Under the pieces are notes generated by a model. The model searched no databases, had not been told where the DNA came from, and worked only from the letters and a program-made list of their open reading frames with translations. From positions 62,001 through 126,000 of the forward strand of contig CALJDU010000020.1 of NCBI GenBank assembly GCA_938024995.1: a stretch of DNA of 64,000 bases. Reading direction: 5' to 3'. This DNA comes from an uncultured bacterium (GTDB lineage: Bacteria; Myxococcota_A; Polyangia; Polyangiales; Houyiibacteriaceae). Of this stretch, positions 27,858-36,438 are shown piece by piece. How positions within the stretch are numbered: the first letter of the stretch is position 1; every line of letters begins with the position of its first letter. The translations under genes were made by a program, and so were the position numbers.

Positions 27858-29717
27858 GTGACCGAAGCCAAGAACGCGAACAGCGCGGAACCCAAAGCGG
27901 AGGACGCGAACGCGAAAGCGAACCGGCCGAGCGTCAACACGCAGGTGCGACGGGCTTCGATTCCCTTCCGCGCCAAGCTGACGGTGATTGGAGCGCTCCT
28001 CGCGGTCGTCCCGATCGCGGTCGTTGGCTACGCGCTCCTCGACGTCAATAAGCACGCCGTCACGACGATGAGCAAAGAGTTCCGTCTCGCGGTCGCGAAC
28101 GATCTCGCCCGGACGATCGAGGGCGAGCTGCAGGAAGGCCAAGACGGTCTCGACGCGGTCGGGAAGATCCTCACCAACGCAGATATCGCCGCGGACTCGA
28201 CCGAGCAGCTCGCCAACTCGCTCGTCGGATCCAACGAGGCGCTCGATCACGTCGGGGTGTACGGGCTCGACGGACATCTCATCGACGTCTTCCGAGAAGC
28301 GGTCGCCGCGGGTGCGCGCATCCGCCCGCCGGAGCAGCTCTCCGATCGCCTTCGAGAAGAGGCGTCCCGCGAGAACGTCGCCACCGGAGATGCGGTCCCT
28401 GGGGCCGCGGCTCCTCGCGTCCTGCTCATCGCGCCGCTTCGCGTGGGGGACGACGTGAGCGGATTCGTCGGGAGCCTGGTCTCGCTCGAGGACGTCCAGC
28501 TCCGCGTCGAGCGACTCTCGGAAGATCGTTTCGGCGCGTCCGAGACGGTCGATTGGCCGCCCCCGCTCATGGTGGTGGACAACCGACTTCGGATCGTCGC
28601 GCACCCCGACCCGGAGCTCGCGGGCGCGCTGACCTCGACGAGCGGTCAGGGTATCTTGGAAGGCGTCGACGCTGGCGCGCTGGCGAACCGAAGCCTCCAG
28701 ACGTCCGGGGAAGCGATCTACGACGGCCAAGAGGTCGTCGGCACGCTGATTACGCTTCAGACGTTGCCGTGGGGGGTCATCGCGCAGATCCCGCGCCGTC
28801 ACGCCTACGCTTCGTTCTACACGATGCGGAACATCGTTATCGCGACCATCATCGTGGCGATCTTGCTCGCGCTCCTCGTCGCGTTCCTCGCGGCGAAGCA
28901 GATCACGCGACCCATCCAGGAGCTCTCGAGCTTCGCGAACGATCTGGCCGCGCGTCGTTTCGATCGGCGGGTGACGCTCACCACTCGCGATGAGTTCGGG
29001 GTCCTATCGGACGTGATGAGCGCCGCGGCAGCCGACCTACAAGCGAGCGAGGAACGGATCGCGGCGGAGGTCGCGATTCGAAGTGATCTCGGGCGCTACC
29101 TCCCGGCCGATCTCGTCGACAAGGTCGTCAAGCGTGAACAGGACATGGGTCTGGGCGGCGCCCGTCGCGAGATCTCGGTTCTCTTCGCGGATGTCGTCGC
29201 CTTCACGCCGATCTCGGACAAGCTCTCCGCAGAAGAGGTCGTCTCGCTGCTCAACGAGTTCTTCACGATCCTGACCGAAATTGTGTTCCGGCACGGCGGC
29301 ACCATCGACAAGTTCATCGGCGACTGCGTCATGGCGATCTTCGGCGCGCCGACTCCGCTCGAAGATCACGCGGAGCGAGCGCTCCTCGCTGCAGACGATA
29401 TGATGCGGTGGCTGGAGGCCGGAAACCTCGGCTGGAAAGAAAAGTACGGCGTGACGATTGAGATCGCGATCGGGGTGAACACGGGCGACGCGGTTGTCGG
29501 CAACGTCGGCTCTGAAACCCGGATGGAGTACACCGCGATCGGCGACACCGTGAACGTCGCGGCGCGGCTTGAGTCCATCGCCCGCCCCTCGCAGATCCTC
29601 GCTTCGAAGGCCGTCGTCGAGTCTGTCGACGCTTCCCGTTTCGACTTCGTTGAGCTTGGTCCTCGCCAGATGTCTGGACGCGCTGAGCCGGTCCACATCT
29701 TCGAGGTACGCGTCTGA
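27858..29717 (+). CDS. Membrane class III adenylate/guanylate cyclase (periplasmic sensor-HAMP-cyclase)
   Basis: 619 residues, start GTG 1 bp after the previous stop. A cytoplasmic Lys-rich tail precedes TM1 (about 41-60). A periplasmic sensor of Cache-like size spans to TM2 (about 323-346), then a HAMP linker (TRPIQELSSFANDLAARRF), a coiled stretch and the cyclase domain (about 430-619). Metal-binding Asp is in SVLFADVVAFT, with GGTIDKFIGDCVMAIFGAP and YTAIGDTVNVAARLE. The Lys in DKFIGD and Asp in IGDTVN favour ATP as substrate, giving cAMP. The stop overlaps the kinase ATG. Confidence 0.92.
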   Translation: MTEAKNANSAEPKAEDANAKANRPSVNTQVRRASIPFRAKLTVIGALLAVVPIAVVGYALLDVNKHAVTTMSKEFRLAVANDLARTIEGELQEGQDGLDAVGKILTNADIAADSTEQLANSLVGSNEALDHVGVYGLDGHLIDVFREAVAAGARIRPPEQLSDRLREEASRENVATGDAVPGAAAPRVLLIAPLRVGDDVSGFVGSLVSLEDVQLRVERLSEDRFGASETVDWPPPLMVVDNRLRIVAHPDPELAGALTSTSGQGILEGVDAGALANRSLQTSGEAIYDGQEVVGTLITLQTLPWGVIAQIPRRHAYASFYTMRNIVIATIIVAILLALLVAFLAAKQITRPIQELSSFANDLAARRFDRRVTLTTRDEFGVLSDVMSAAAADLQASEERIAAEVAIRSDLGRYLPADLVDKVVKREQDMGLGGARREISVLFADVVAFTPISDKLSAEEVVSLLNEFFTILTEIVFRHGGTIDKFIGDCVMAIFGAPTPLEDHAERALLAADDMMRWLEAGNLGWKEKYGVTIEIAIGVNTGDAVVGNVGSETRMEYTAIGDTVNVAARLESIARPSQILASKAVVESVDASRFDFVELGPRQMSGRAEPVHIFEVRV

Positions 29718-31030
29718 TGGATGACCTGAAGGCAGGCTCGATCGTCGCGGGTCGCTTCGAGATCATCCGGAAGCTCGGCGAGGGCGGAATGGGCGCGGTT
29801 TATCAGGCGACCCAGCTCAACCTCCGCCGTGATGTCGCGCTGAAGGTCATCCTCCCCGAGCACGCCGTTTCCAAGGGCGCTCGGGGACGCTTCGAGCGAG
29901 AAGCGCGTGTGGCGTCGGCGCTTCGGCATCCAAACGCGGTCGAGATTTACGACTTCGGCGAGTACGAGGACACGCTCTATTTGGCGATGGAGTTCTTGAA
30001 CGGCGAGACCCTCCGTGCGTTCGTCGACTACGACAAGCCGCCGCTCGCGCCGCGTCGCGCGATCTCGATCGGCACGCAGGTCGCCGACGTCTTGGTGGCC
30101 GCTTCTCAGATCCCGCTCGTTCATCGCGACCTCAAGCCCGAGAACATCATCTTGGATCGCAGCGCCGATGGTGAAGAGCGCGTCGTCGTTGTCGACTTCG
30201 GGCTCGCGTTCATCTCGGAGGCGGATGGCGACATGGGCCGACTGACGCGTGAAGGCGTCGTCACCGGCACACCCGACTACATGTCTCCGGAACAAGCGCG
30301 AGGCAGCGCGTTGACCACCGCCGCCGACATCTATGCGCTCGGCTGCGTGATGTACGAGACGCTCACGTCCGTGCCGCCGTTTGAAGGGGACCCCGCGATC
30401 CTCTTGTCGCGACACCTCTTCGTTTCACCTACTCCGATTCGAGAGGCGCACCCCGACATCCAGATCCCGGGCGCGCTCGACGACCTGCTTATGCAGATGC
30501 TCACGAAGGTTCCAGAGGATCGCCCGACCGCGCGAAAGGTGCGTGACCGGCTGATCGAGCTCGACCTCGGCGCACCGCAGCGGATGAGCAGCGCGCACTC
30601 GGATGGGCGGATGGTGGGGCGCGCGGCGCGAATGGTTTCGCTTCCGCCGATCACGACGCACGGGAACACCGGCAACCAGCCGACACCGTTGCCACCACCA
30701 AACTCGGACATCCGGGTTGGGATCGTGGGTGGGCTTGACGCGGACTTTCAGCTCGGATTGGCGGCGAACGGTCTGCAGTGCGTTGCCTTTGAGTCCGATA
30801 TCACAGGGCTCAGCGCGGTGTTTGCGCCAGGCGTGACCCCTGAACGTGTGAAAGAGGTGAGCAGTCTCGGGGTTCCGGTGGTCACCGACGCGGAGCCATC
30901 GGATCTTGAGCGGCTCTCTGCGCTGCTCCGCTCTGGCGCGGCTGAGGTGGTCATCAAGCCTTGCCAGAGCGATGATGTCGCCCGCAAACTCTGGCGCGCG
31001 ATTCGCAAAACGGCGCGGCGCGCGAAGTGA
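29717..31030 (+). CDS. Ser/Thr protein kinase with degenerate receiver-like C-terminal domain
   Basis: 437 residues. The ATG at 29717 overlaps the cyclase stop (TGATG), so the pair is translationally coupled. The kinase domain (about 13-275) has GEGGMGAVY, catalytic Lys43 in VALKV, HRDLKPENII, VVDFGLAF and GTPDYMSPEQARG, all intact. There is no membrane helix. The last ~110 residues (IRVGIVGGLDADFQLGL ... AAEVVIKPCQSDDVARKL) follow the fold order of a response-regulator receiver and keep the terminal KP, but lack the acidic pocket and phospho-acceptor Asp. That assignment is mine and less certain than the kinase. Confidence 0.88.
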   Translation: MDDLKAGSIVAGRFEIIRKLGEGGMGAVYQATQLNLRRDVALKVILPEHAVSKGARGRFEREARVASALRHPNAVEIYDFGEYEDTLYLAMEFLNGETLRAFVDYDKPPLAPRRAISIGTQVADVLVAASQIPLVHRDLKPENIILDRSADGEERVVVVDFGLAFISEADGDMGRLTREGVVTGTPDYMSPEQARGSALTTAADIYALGCVMYETLTSVPPFEGDPAILLSRHLFVSPTPIREAHPDIQIPGALDDLLMQMLTKVPEDRPTARKVRDRLIELDLGAPQRMSSAHSDGRMVGRAARMVSLPPITTHGNTGNQPTPLPPPNSDIRVGIVGGLDADFQLGLAANGLQCVAFESDITGLSAVFAPGVTPERVKEVSSLGVPVVTDAEPSDLERLSALLRSGAAEVVIKPCQSDDVARKLWRAIRKTARRAK

Positions 31031-31050
31031 AGTTCTTCTGCTCGCGATTC

Positions 31051-31070
31051 GTCTCGGTGGTGACCGAGAC
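31051..31070. other. Intergenic hairpin
   Basis: Perfect 8-bp stem GTCTCGGT / ACCGAGAC around tetraloop GGTG, in the 54-bp gap between the kinase and the LysM-FecR gene. No T-tract follows, so it may be a processing or attenuation element. Confidence 0.45.
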
Positions 31071-31084
31071 CCACCCGCTTTCCT

Positions 31085-33517
31085 ATGCGATCCCTGACGA
31101 GGCTTATGTCTAGCATCGACTCTTCCGAACGAAACGGGCGCCACGCTCGTCCGGTTACGCTCGCCACGATCGTCCTCTTTGTCGGTGCGATGCTGTGCGC
31201 ATTGACCGCCGGCACGGTGGGGCAGGCGCAGGACGCCGAGCCCGACTACGAGACGTACGAGTACACAATTCAACCGGGCGACACGTGCGCGAAGATCGCG
31301 CGGCGAGTGCTCGGAGCGCGTCGCAACTATCGACTCATCCACCGCTACAACCCTGGAATGGGCCCGTCGCCGCACCGCCTCGTGGCGGGACAAAAGCTGA
31401 CCCTTCCGCACCTCGACCGAATTCGCTCACGCGGTCCTGACGCGCGCGTCACGCAGGTGCGTCGCCGCGTGCGCGCGCGTGAGGCGAGTGAGCCGGCTTG
31501 GTCGCCTGCGCAGAGCGGCACTGAGCTGTTCCGAGGTTGGCGGGTGAACACGCTCGAGGAGTCGAACGCCGAGATCACGTTCCGCGACGACTCGGTCGTC
31601 CAGATGCGCGAGAACACCTTGGTCATCATCTACGGCGCCGCGTCCAGTCAGTCGCGTCGCCGCCGCACGGGTCAGGCGACGCTTGAGCGCGGCACGTTGC
31701 GAAGCCGTCTCGGTGAGCTGCGCATGCAGGTCGACACCCCGACTGGGTCCGCCGCGCTTGAAGGTGGTCAATCCGTCGTGAGCGTGGACGAAACGGGCAC
31801 CAGCCGTCTGTCGAATCTCGACGGTGGTGAAGCAGAGATGTCGACGTCGAGCGGCGGTCGCGTTCGTGTTCGACCCGGCTTTGGTTCCAAGGTGCGTCGT
31901 GGCGAGCGTCGCCCGATGCGTCCTCGTCCGCTCCCGCCCGCGCCGACCTGGGCTGACGGCCCGACGAACTTCCTCGGGGTCATTCAAAACGGCGGGTCGC
32001 TCCGCGGTTCGTGGAACTCCGTTCCGGTCGCGCGAAAGTACCGCGTTGAGATCTCAAGCGCGGAAGGCGCGGTCGTCGCGGCCACCGAGGTCGCCGCGGA
32101 CGTCAACGAGTTCGAGGTTCACCGGTTGCCCGCCGGCGCCTACATCGTGCGGCTCTCGACGATCGACGATGACTTCTTCGAGAGTCGCCCATCTGACGCT
32201 CGTGAGATGTCTGTCGACCTCATCGATCTTCGCGCTCCCGGTCAGGACACGCCCAGCGAAGCGGACTTCGATCCGACCGCGGTGCCCGAGACGCCACAGG
32301 TCGTCCGCGGCACCACGATCGTCCCGCCCGACGGCGTCGAGTGCCGCGTCGGCGGGGAGGCCACCTCGCACCTGGAGGCCATCGGTGATCAGGTGATGAC
32401 GTGTACGCGCGGGGATCAGGTCATCGGACAGATGGAGGTCGAGGTCAACGCGCCGCGCTTCGTCATCTCTGGACCGGATGGTCAGCCGCTTTCATCGCTA
32501 GAGCTGACCCGCGGCGAAGAGAGCACGATGGTCATCACGCGCAACTTCGAAGGCGAGCTCGCTCCGCTTTCCGTGTTCGCGCCGCCTGGAGTCACCGCGA
32601 GCTCCTCGACCGAGGGTTCGCTGATCACGACGCGCGTTCTGCCGTCACTGGAGGCCCCGGAGTCGTTTGAGCTCGCCTTCGCACCGGAAAACGATCCGGA
32701 AGCGGTCGTTGGAACGATCCTCATCACCACCGTCGCGCCGGTCGTCGAAGAGGTTCCCGACGTTCCGGTCGTCATCCCCGACCCCGAGCCGCAGCACCTT
32801 CACGAAGCGTTTGGTCTCGTTCTCACGCCGCAGGCGGTCGGCCTGCGTGCAGACGGGCGTCGCGGCAGCGGGTTCTTCATCGGCGCGGCGAACATCGGGG
32901 ACGGTCCGACCGGCTCCCCCCGCTACTGGCGGTCAACGGTTGGTGTCGATGTCGGCATCAAGAACGCGCGGCTGGGCGTCGCGGCGAACACCGACTTCGG
33001 CGTAGAGGGCCTCGTCCCGGCGAACCGAGGCGACCGCGACATCATCGCGTCCGTGGGCTACCACCTGGTTCGCGAGCACCACCTGATCGACGAGAACCTG
33101 AGCGTCTATCTCGAGCTCGGCGCGTGGTTCCCCTCGGGCCCAGACGGTGACTCAACGGGTCATGTCCTCGCGCTCCCGACGATAGAGCTGTCGTACCTGC
33201 TCGCGCATCGCTTCCACTTCCGAACGCGACAGACCGGCATCTTGGATCTGACGACCGATGGTCCGCTTCTGTGGGGCTCAGCGTACGGTCTCGACATTCG
33301 CCTCATCGGTCCCCTCGCGATCGGTGCGGAGGTGGACATCTCGCTGGGGTCAGACAACGGAGACTTCGTCGCCGGGGTCGCAGCAGGTGGCGGCATCAGC
33401 TTGGTCGGCGAGCCGGTCGCCTTCTCGCTCGGTGCTCGTTATTCGATCACCGACGATATGCAGGCGCGGGTCGGCAAGCTCACGCTCGCCGCGACGCTCC
33501 GCTTCTTCTTCCAGTAG
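31085..33517 (+). CDS. LysM-FecR domain protein with C-terminal outer-membrane barrel
   Basis: 810 residues; the ATG at 31085 is used, with 31106 as an alternative. A single export helix (about 25-50) precedes a LysM domain (YEYTIQPGDTCAKIARRVLG ... LVAGQKLTLP), which binds peptidoglycan. A FecR domain (about 135-270) has AEITFRDDSVVQMREN and VDTPTGSAALEGGQSVVSV. An Ig-like or FN3-like stretch follows, then a ~240-residue beta region ending LAATLRFFFQ, consistent with an outer-membrane barrel. FecR domains usually relay surface signals to ECF sigma factors, but none is encoded nearby. It follows the cyclase-kinase pair. Confidence 0.82.
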   Translation: MRSLTRLMSSIDSSERNGRHARPVTLATIVLFVGAMLCALTAGTVGQAQDAEPDYETYEYTIQPGDTCAKIARRVLGARRNYRLIHRYNPGMGPSPHRLVAGQKLTLPHLDRIRSRGPDARVTQVRRRVRAREASEPAWSPAQSGTELFRGWRVNTLEESNAEITFRDDSVVQMRENTLVIIYGAASSQSRRRRTGQATLERGTLRSRLGELRMQVDTPTGSAALEGGQSVVSVDETGTSRLSNLDGGEAEMSTSSGGRVRVRPGFGSKVRRGERRPMRPRPLPPAPTWADGPTNFLGVIQNGGSLRGSWNSVPVARKYRVEISSAEGAVVAATEVAADVNEFEVHRLPAGAYIVRLSTIDDDFFESRPSDAREMSVDLIDLRAPGQDTPSEADFDPTAVPETPQVVRGTTIVPPDGVECRVGGEATSHLEAIGDQVMTCTRGDQVIGQMEVEVNAPRFVISGPDGQPLSSLELTRGEESTMVITRNFEGELAPLSVFAPPGVTASSSTEGSLITTRVLPSLEAPESFELAFAPENDPEAVVGTILITTVAPVVEEVPDVPVVIPDPEPQHLHEAFGLVLTPQAVGLRADGRRGSGFFIGAANIGDGPTGSPRYWRSTVGVDVGIKNARLGVAANTDFGVEGLVPANRGDRDIIASVGYHLVREHHLIDENLSVYLELGAWFPSGPDGDSTGHVLALPTIELSYLLAHRFHFRTRQTGILDLTTDGPLLWGSAYGLDIRLIGPLAIGAEVDISLGSDNGDFVAGVAAGGGISLVGEPVAFSLGARYSITDDMQARVGKLTLAATLRFFFQ

Positions 33518-33534
33518 ACGAGCTGTTCTCGTAC

Positions 33535-33562
33535 ACCAGAGGTTAAGATTTTGACCTCTGGT
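33535..33562. other. Intergenic hairpin after LysM-FecR gene
   Basis: Perfect 9-bp inverted repeat ACCAGAGGT / ACCTCTGGT around a 10-base AT-rich loop, 17 bp past the stop and 25 bp before the next ATG. There is no T-tract on the plus strand after the stem. Confidence 0.5.
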
Positions 33563-33587
33563 CAGCCGTGAGGGATCCTCGCCCTGG

Positions 33588-34208
33588 ATGAAAGGCGCTA
33601 TCAAGTTCCTCCTCGTGATCGCGGTTCTGCTTGCGATCGTTGTCGGCATCCTCCGGGCGTTTTTCGTCCGTGAGGTGATCGTCGCGCATGACGGCATGGC
33701 CCCGACGATGCTTGCGGGTGAAACCGTTCTCATGTGGAACGGGACCGGCTCTGACCTCGAGATGGGCGATATCGCGCTCTGCCGAAACCCAGCGAACCTC
33801 AACGAGACCGTTTTCGGTCGCGTCATCGGACGAACGGGAATGGCGATCCAGACCATGCGAGGGCAGCTCCAGGTCGCGAACTCGATCGTCGACATCGATA
33901 TCACGGGGCACGAGCGCTTCACGAACATCAACGGCGAGACCGATGAGTACCGGTTCGCGACCGAGAAGCTCGGGAACACCGACTACAACACGATGCAGCC
34001 CAAGGACCGCGCGCTGGAGATTCGTCCGTTCACGGTCTCCCGCGGCGTCTACCTGCTCGGCGACAATCGAAACCAGACGACCAGTGACAGCCGAGAGTAC
34101 GGCCCGGTCGACCCGAACACGTGTATCGGGACGCTCTTCATGCGCCTCAAGCCAGCCGAGGGACGCGACTTCTTCGATCACGGGTGGCTCGACATCCTCG
34201 ACCCCTGA
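33588..34208 (+). CDS. Signal peptidase I homologue lacking both catalytic residues
   Basis: 206 residues with one N-terminal membrane helix (about 6-26), then the S26 fold. Conserved box E is intact (LGDNRNQTTSDSREYGPV), as is MGDIAL. However, the catalytic-serine box SGSMxPT reads HDGMAPT, with Gly36 in place of the nucleophile, and the lysine box vKRviGlpGD reads FGRVIGRTGM, with Gly77 in place of the general base. The protein should therefore be a non-hydrolytic relative, perhaps a binding or chaperone factor. The frame is intact and codon usage normal, so it is not an obvious pseudogene. Confidence 0.85.
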   Translation: MKGAIKFLLVIAVLLAIVVGILRAFFVREVIVAHDGMAPTMLAGETVLMWNGTGSDLEMGDIALCRNPANLNETVFGRVIGRTGMAIQTMRGQLQVANSIVDIDITGHERFTNINGETDEYRFATEKLGNTDYNTMQPKDRALEIRPFTVSRGVYLLGDNRNQTTSDSREYGPVDPNTCIGTLFMRLKPAEGRDFFDHGWLDILDP

Positions 34209-34234
34209 CGCGACGTGTCTCTCGCTTCTTGATC

Positions 34235-34744
34235 GTGACCGCGCGGGAAAGAACAAAGCGCGGCGCTCGGCGCGACCTCTACGCCCGCGTCTTCGTGGTC
34301 GCTTCGTTGGTCGCCGCGGGGCTGCTGGCCTGGTTCGCGTGGCGGGCCCAAGAGGAGCCCCCCGACCGCCACTTGGTCCGCTTCCTCGCGCTCACCAAGG
34401 AGTACGAAGACGTGCCGGCGTATCAGCTCACCACGACGCGCTTTCGAGCGTCGGTCCCGCTCGGTGACTTTGTCGAGCGCCTCTCCACGATCGCGGGTCT
34501 CCGCACGACCACGCTTGTACGCGTCGAGCAGTACCGCGCGCTCTCCTTCCAGCCGCAGCCATCGGGTGAGGTCGACATCTGCCGGTACCTTGAGGACCCG
34601 ACCGCGCCTGGCGGGACCCGTCGCGTCCGCGCGCATCTCGTCGAGGAAGACGGGGAGTGGCGTCTCGATGGCCTCGCCGTCGAAGGGGATCAGCTGGACC
34701 CAAGCGCGCGCGTGCTCCGCGCGGCGTGTCCTCCTACCTTCTAA
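34235..34744 (+). CDS. Single-helix anchored hypothetical protein
   Basis: 169 residues from the GTG at 34235, 26 bp after the signal-peptidase homologue; an in-frame TTG at 34229 is an alternative. Basic N-terminus (ARERTKRGARR), one membrane helix (VFVVASLVAAGLLAWFAW), then about 125 residues likely outside the membrane, with CRYLEDP and LRAACPPTF supplying two cysteines. No family recognised. Its closeness suggests co-transcription with the dead signal peptidase. Confidence 0.7.
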   Translation: MTARERTKRGARRDLYARVFVVASLVAAGLLAWFAWRAQEEPPDRHLVRFLALTKEYEDVPAYQLTTTRFRASVPLGDFVERLSTIAGLRTTTLVRVEQYRALSFQPQPSGEVDICRYLEDPTAPGGTRRVRAHLVEEDGEWRLDGLAVEGDQLDPSARVLRAACPPTF

Positions 34745-34747
34745 CGG

Positions 34748-35656
34748 CTAACGCATGAATTTCCGACGCAGGTAGCCAGACGTCAGGAAGCCCCACGCGC
34801 CGCCGACCACGAGACCGACCGCGTGCGCTGTGTTCGCAATGGGTCCGACGATCCCGGTGAAGCAGATCGCGAACCAGGCCATCATCCACATGACGGTTTG
34901 CTTGGGCATGCCGAGCCGCGAGGTCGGGTCGAAGCGACCGCGGATCCAGATGAACCCAAACAGCCCAAAGACCACGCCCGACATTCCGCCGAAGAGAAAC
35001 CCGCCTTCAATGACGTACTGCGCGACGTTCGACGTCACGCCCATGATGAGCACCATCGCGATCAGCACCTTTGAGGAGTGCTCACGCTCGATCGCGGAAC
35101 CGAGGTCTTTGAGCCACCACCCGTTGAAGCCGATGTGCATGATCCCGAAGTGGATGAAGATCGGGGTGAGCAAGCGCCACCATTGCTGGTCAACGAGGTA
35201 GCTCGCCCACCCACGTGGGAGCGCGCGGGTCTCCCCGATGATCTCAAAGCCGACGAACGTAAAGGGGCGGAGCGCGGCGGTGTCATCACCGAGCTTCGTC
35301 AGGACCGCGACGATCACGCACGCGGCGATCAACGCCATCGTCACCGGCCCGATGCCGGTCTTCGGCGCGAGCGCTTCACGCGCGCGGGCCTCACGGTGAC
35401 GAGCTGACTTCGCGCTCTTCTTCGCTTCGCTCCGCATCGCCTTCGCGCGGCTCGCGATCTCCGGCCGCATCTGTGGGTTCTCGCGGATCTGCACGAGCAG
35501 GTCGCGGGCAGCGTCCATTTCGTCTTCTTCGTGGACCCAGAGCGAGAACGAGTCGTCCCGTCCTTGCTTCATGGTCGCGGTGATCCCGTGAACAAAGAGG
35601 ACCTCTACAGCCTCTTGGGCGTCTTGCTCCGCGTCGAAGTTCTCTAACAACCGCAT
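34748..35656 (-). CDS. Rhomboid-family intramembrane serine protease
   Basis: 302 residues. A cytosolic N-terminal domain (about 1-100) precedes a six-helix rhomboid core. The serine motif GGMSGVVFG gives catalytic Ser226, and ANTAHAVGL gives catalytic His278; WWRLLTPIFIHFGIMHIGFN supplies the loop-1/TM2 signature. Rhomboids cut transmembrane substrates within the bilayer; the substrate is unknown. The stop is 3 bp from the stop of the convergent anchored protein. Confidence 0.9.
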   Translation of the reverse strand: MRLLENFDAEQDAQEAVEVLFVHGITATMKQGRDDSFSLWVHEEDEMDAARDLLVQIRENPQMRPEIASRAKAMRSEAKKSAKSARHREARAREALAPKTGIGPVTMALIAACVIVAVLTKLGDDTAALRPFTFVGFEIIGETRALPRGWASYLVDQQWWRLLTPIFIHFGIMHIGFNGWWLKDLGSAIEREHSSKVLIAMVLIMGVTSNVAQYVIEGGFLFGGMSGVVFGLFGFIWIRGRFDPTSRLGMPKQTVMWMMAWFAICFTGIVGPIANTAHAVGLVVGGAWGFLTSGYLRRKFMR

Positions 35657-35778
35657 CGGGCGCAGAATAGACCGCAGAGGCGAAGAGGCGACCGGATCTT
35701 CTAAGTCGATGGTATCGCGAGGAAATTGAGAGTGATTTCTTACCCAACGTTTCGGGACCCGATGGTGTCAAAGACATA

Positions 35779-36414
35779 GTGATCCGCGTTTCTGAAAGTG
35801 AGCGTCGAAATGACCGTGGTCTTGGCTGGGGCCGTTCGGTGTGGGCGCTGCTCGCGCTTTCCCTGCTCGCGACCGATCCCGTGTCCGAGCGCGACCTCCT
35901 GATCGGCGACGAGGTTCCGCCGGACTACAGCAGCACCGTCACCACCGAGTTTCGAGTTACCCACGCGACCGCTTCGAGCGGGTGGGGCAGCTTCGACTTC
36001 GCGGCCGCGCCCGAGAGAAACGAGATCCGCGTCGACCTGCTGCTGGGCGCGCCGTTCGAGCGCGCGCGATGGGGCCAGTGCGAAGAGCTTGAGCTGGTCG
36101 TGGATGGTCGGAGCGAACCGGTCGCCACGCGCTACGCCGGGGTCCCGATGTCCCGTGGCGTCTTCGACGCGATCGAGGCGAAGCTGACCATCGCGCAGGT
36201 TCGAGGGCTCGCCGAAGGGGGCGCAGCGGAAGCTCGACTGTGCGGCGACGTGCTGACCATCGGCGTGGACCAACAACGCGAGCTTCGGCGCTTCGTCGAG
36301 GAGTTCGACGAGCGGGCCATCAACATCGCGCCTTCGCTCGAGACCCCTCGCCCAGAGCTCGGGCCGGAGCACGAGTGGGAGGTCGACGTCCCCGATTACC
36401 CTGCACCGGTTTAG
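35779..36414 (+). CDS. Hypothetical exported protein
   Basis: 211 residues, start GTG. A hydrophobic segment (VWALLALSLLATDPV) near residues 20-35 could be an export signal or anchor. The rest is a beta-rich domain with conserved-looking FEVTHATA-type strands, two cysteines (GQCEELEL and RLCGDVL), and a Pro/Glu-rich end. No family recognised. A 130-bp direct repeat follows downstream. Confidence 0.6.
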   Translation: MIRVSESERRNDRGLGWGRSVWALLALSLLATDPVSERDLLIGDEVPPDYSSTVTTEFRVTHATASSGWGSFDFAAAPERNEIRVDLLLGAPFERARWGQCEELELVVDGRSEPVATRYAGVPMSRGVFDAIEAKLTIAQVRGLAEGGAAEARLCGDVLTIGVDQQRELRRFVEEFDERAINIAPSLETPRPELGPEHEWEVDVPDYPAPV

Positions 36415-36438
36415 GTTTCGGGGTTCAGGGTCGGCTCA

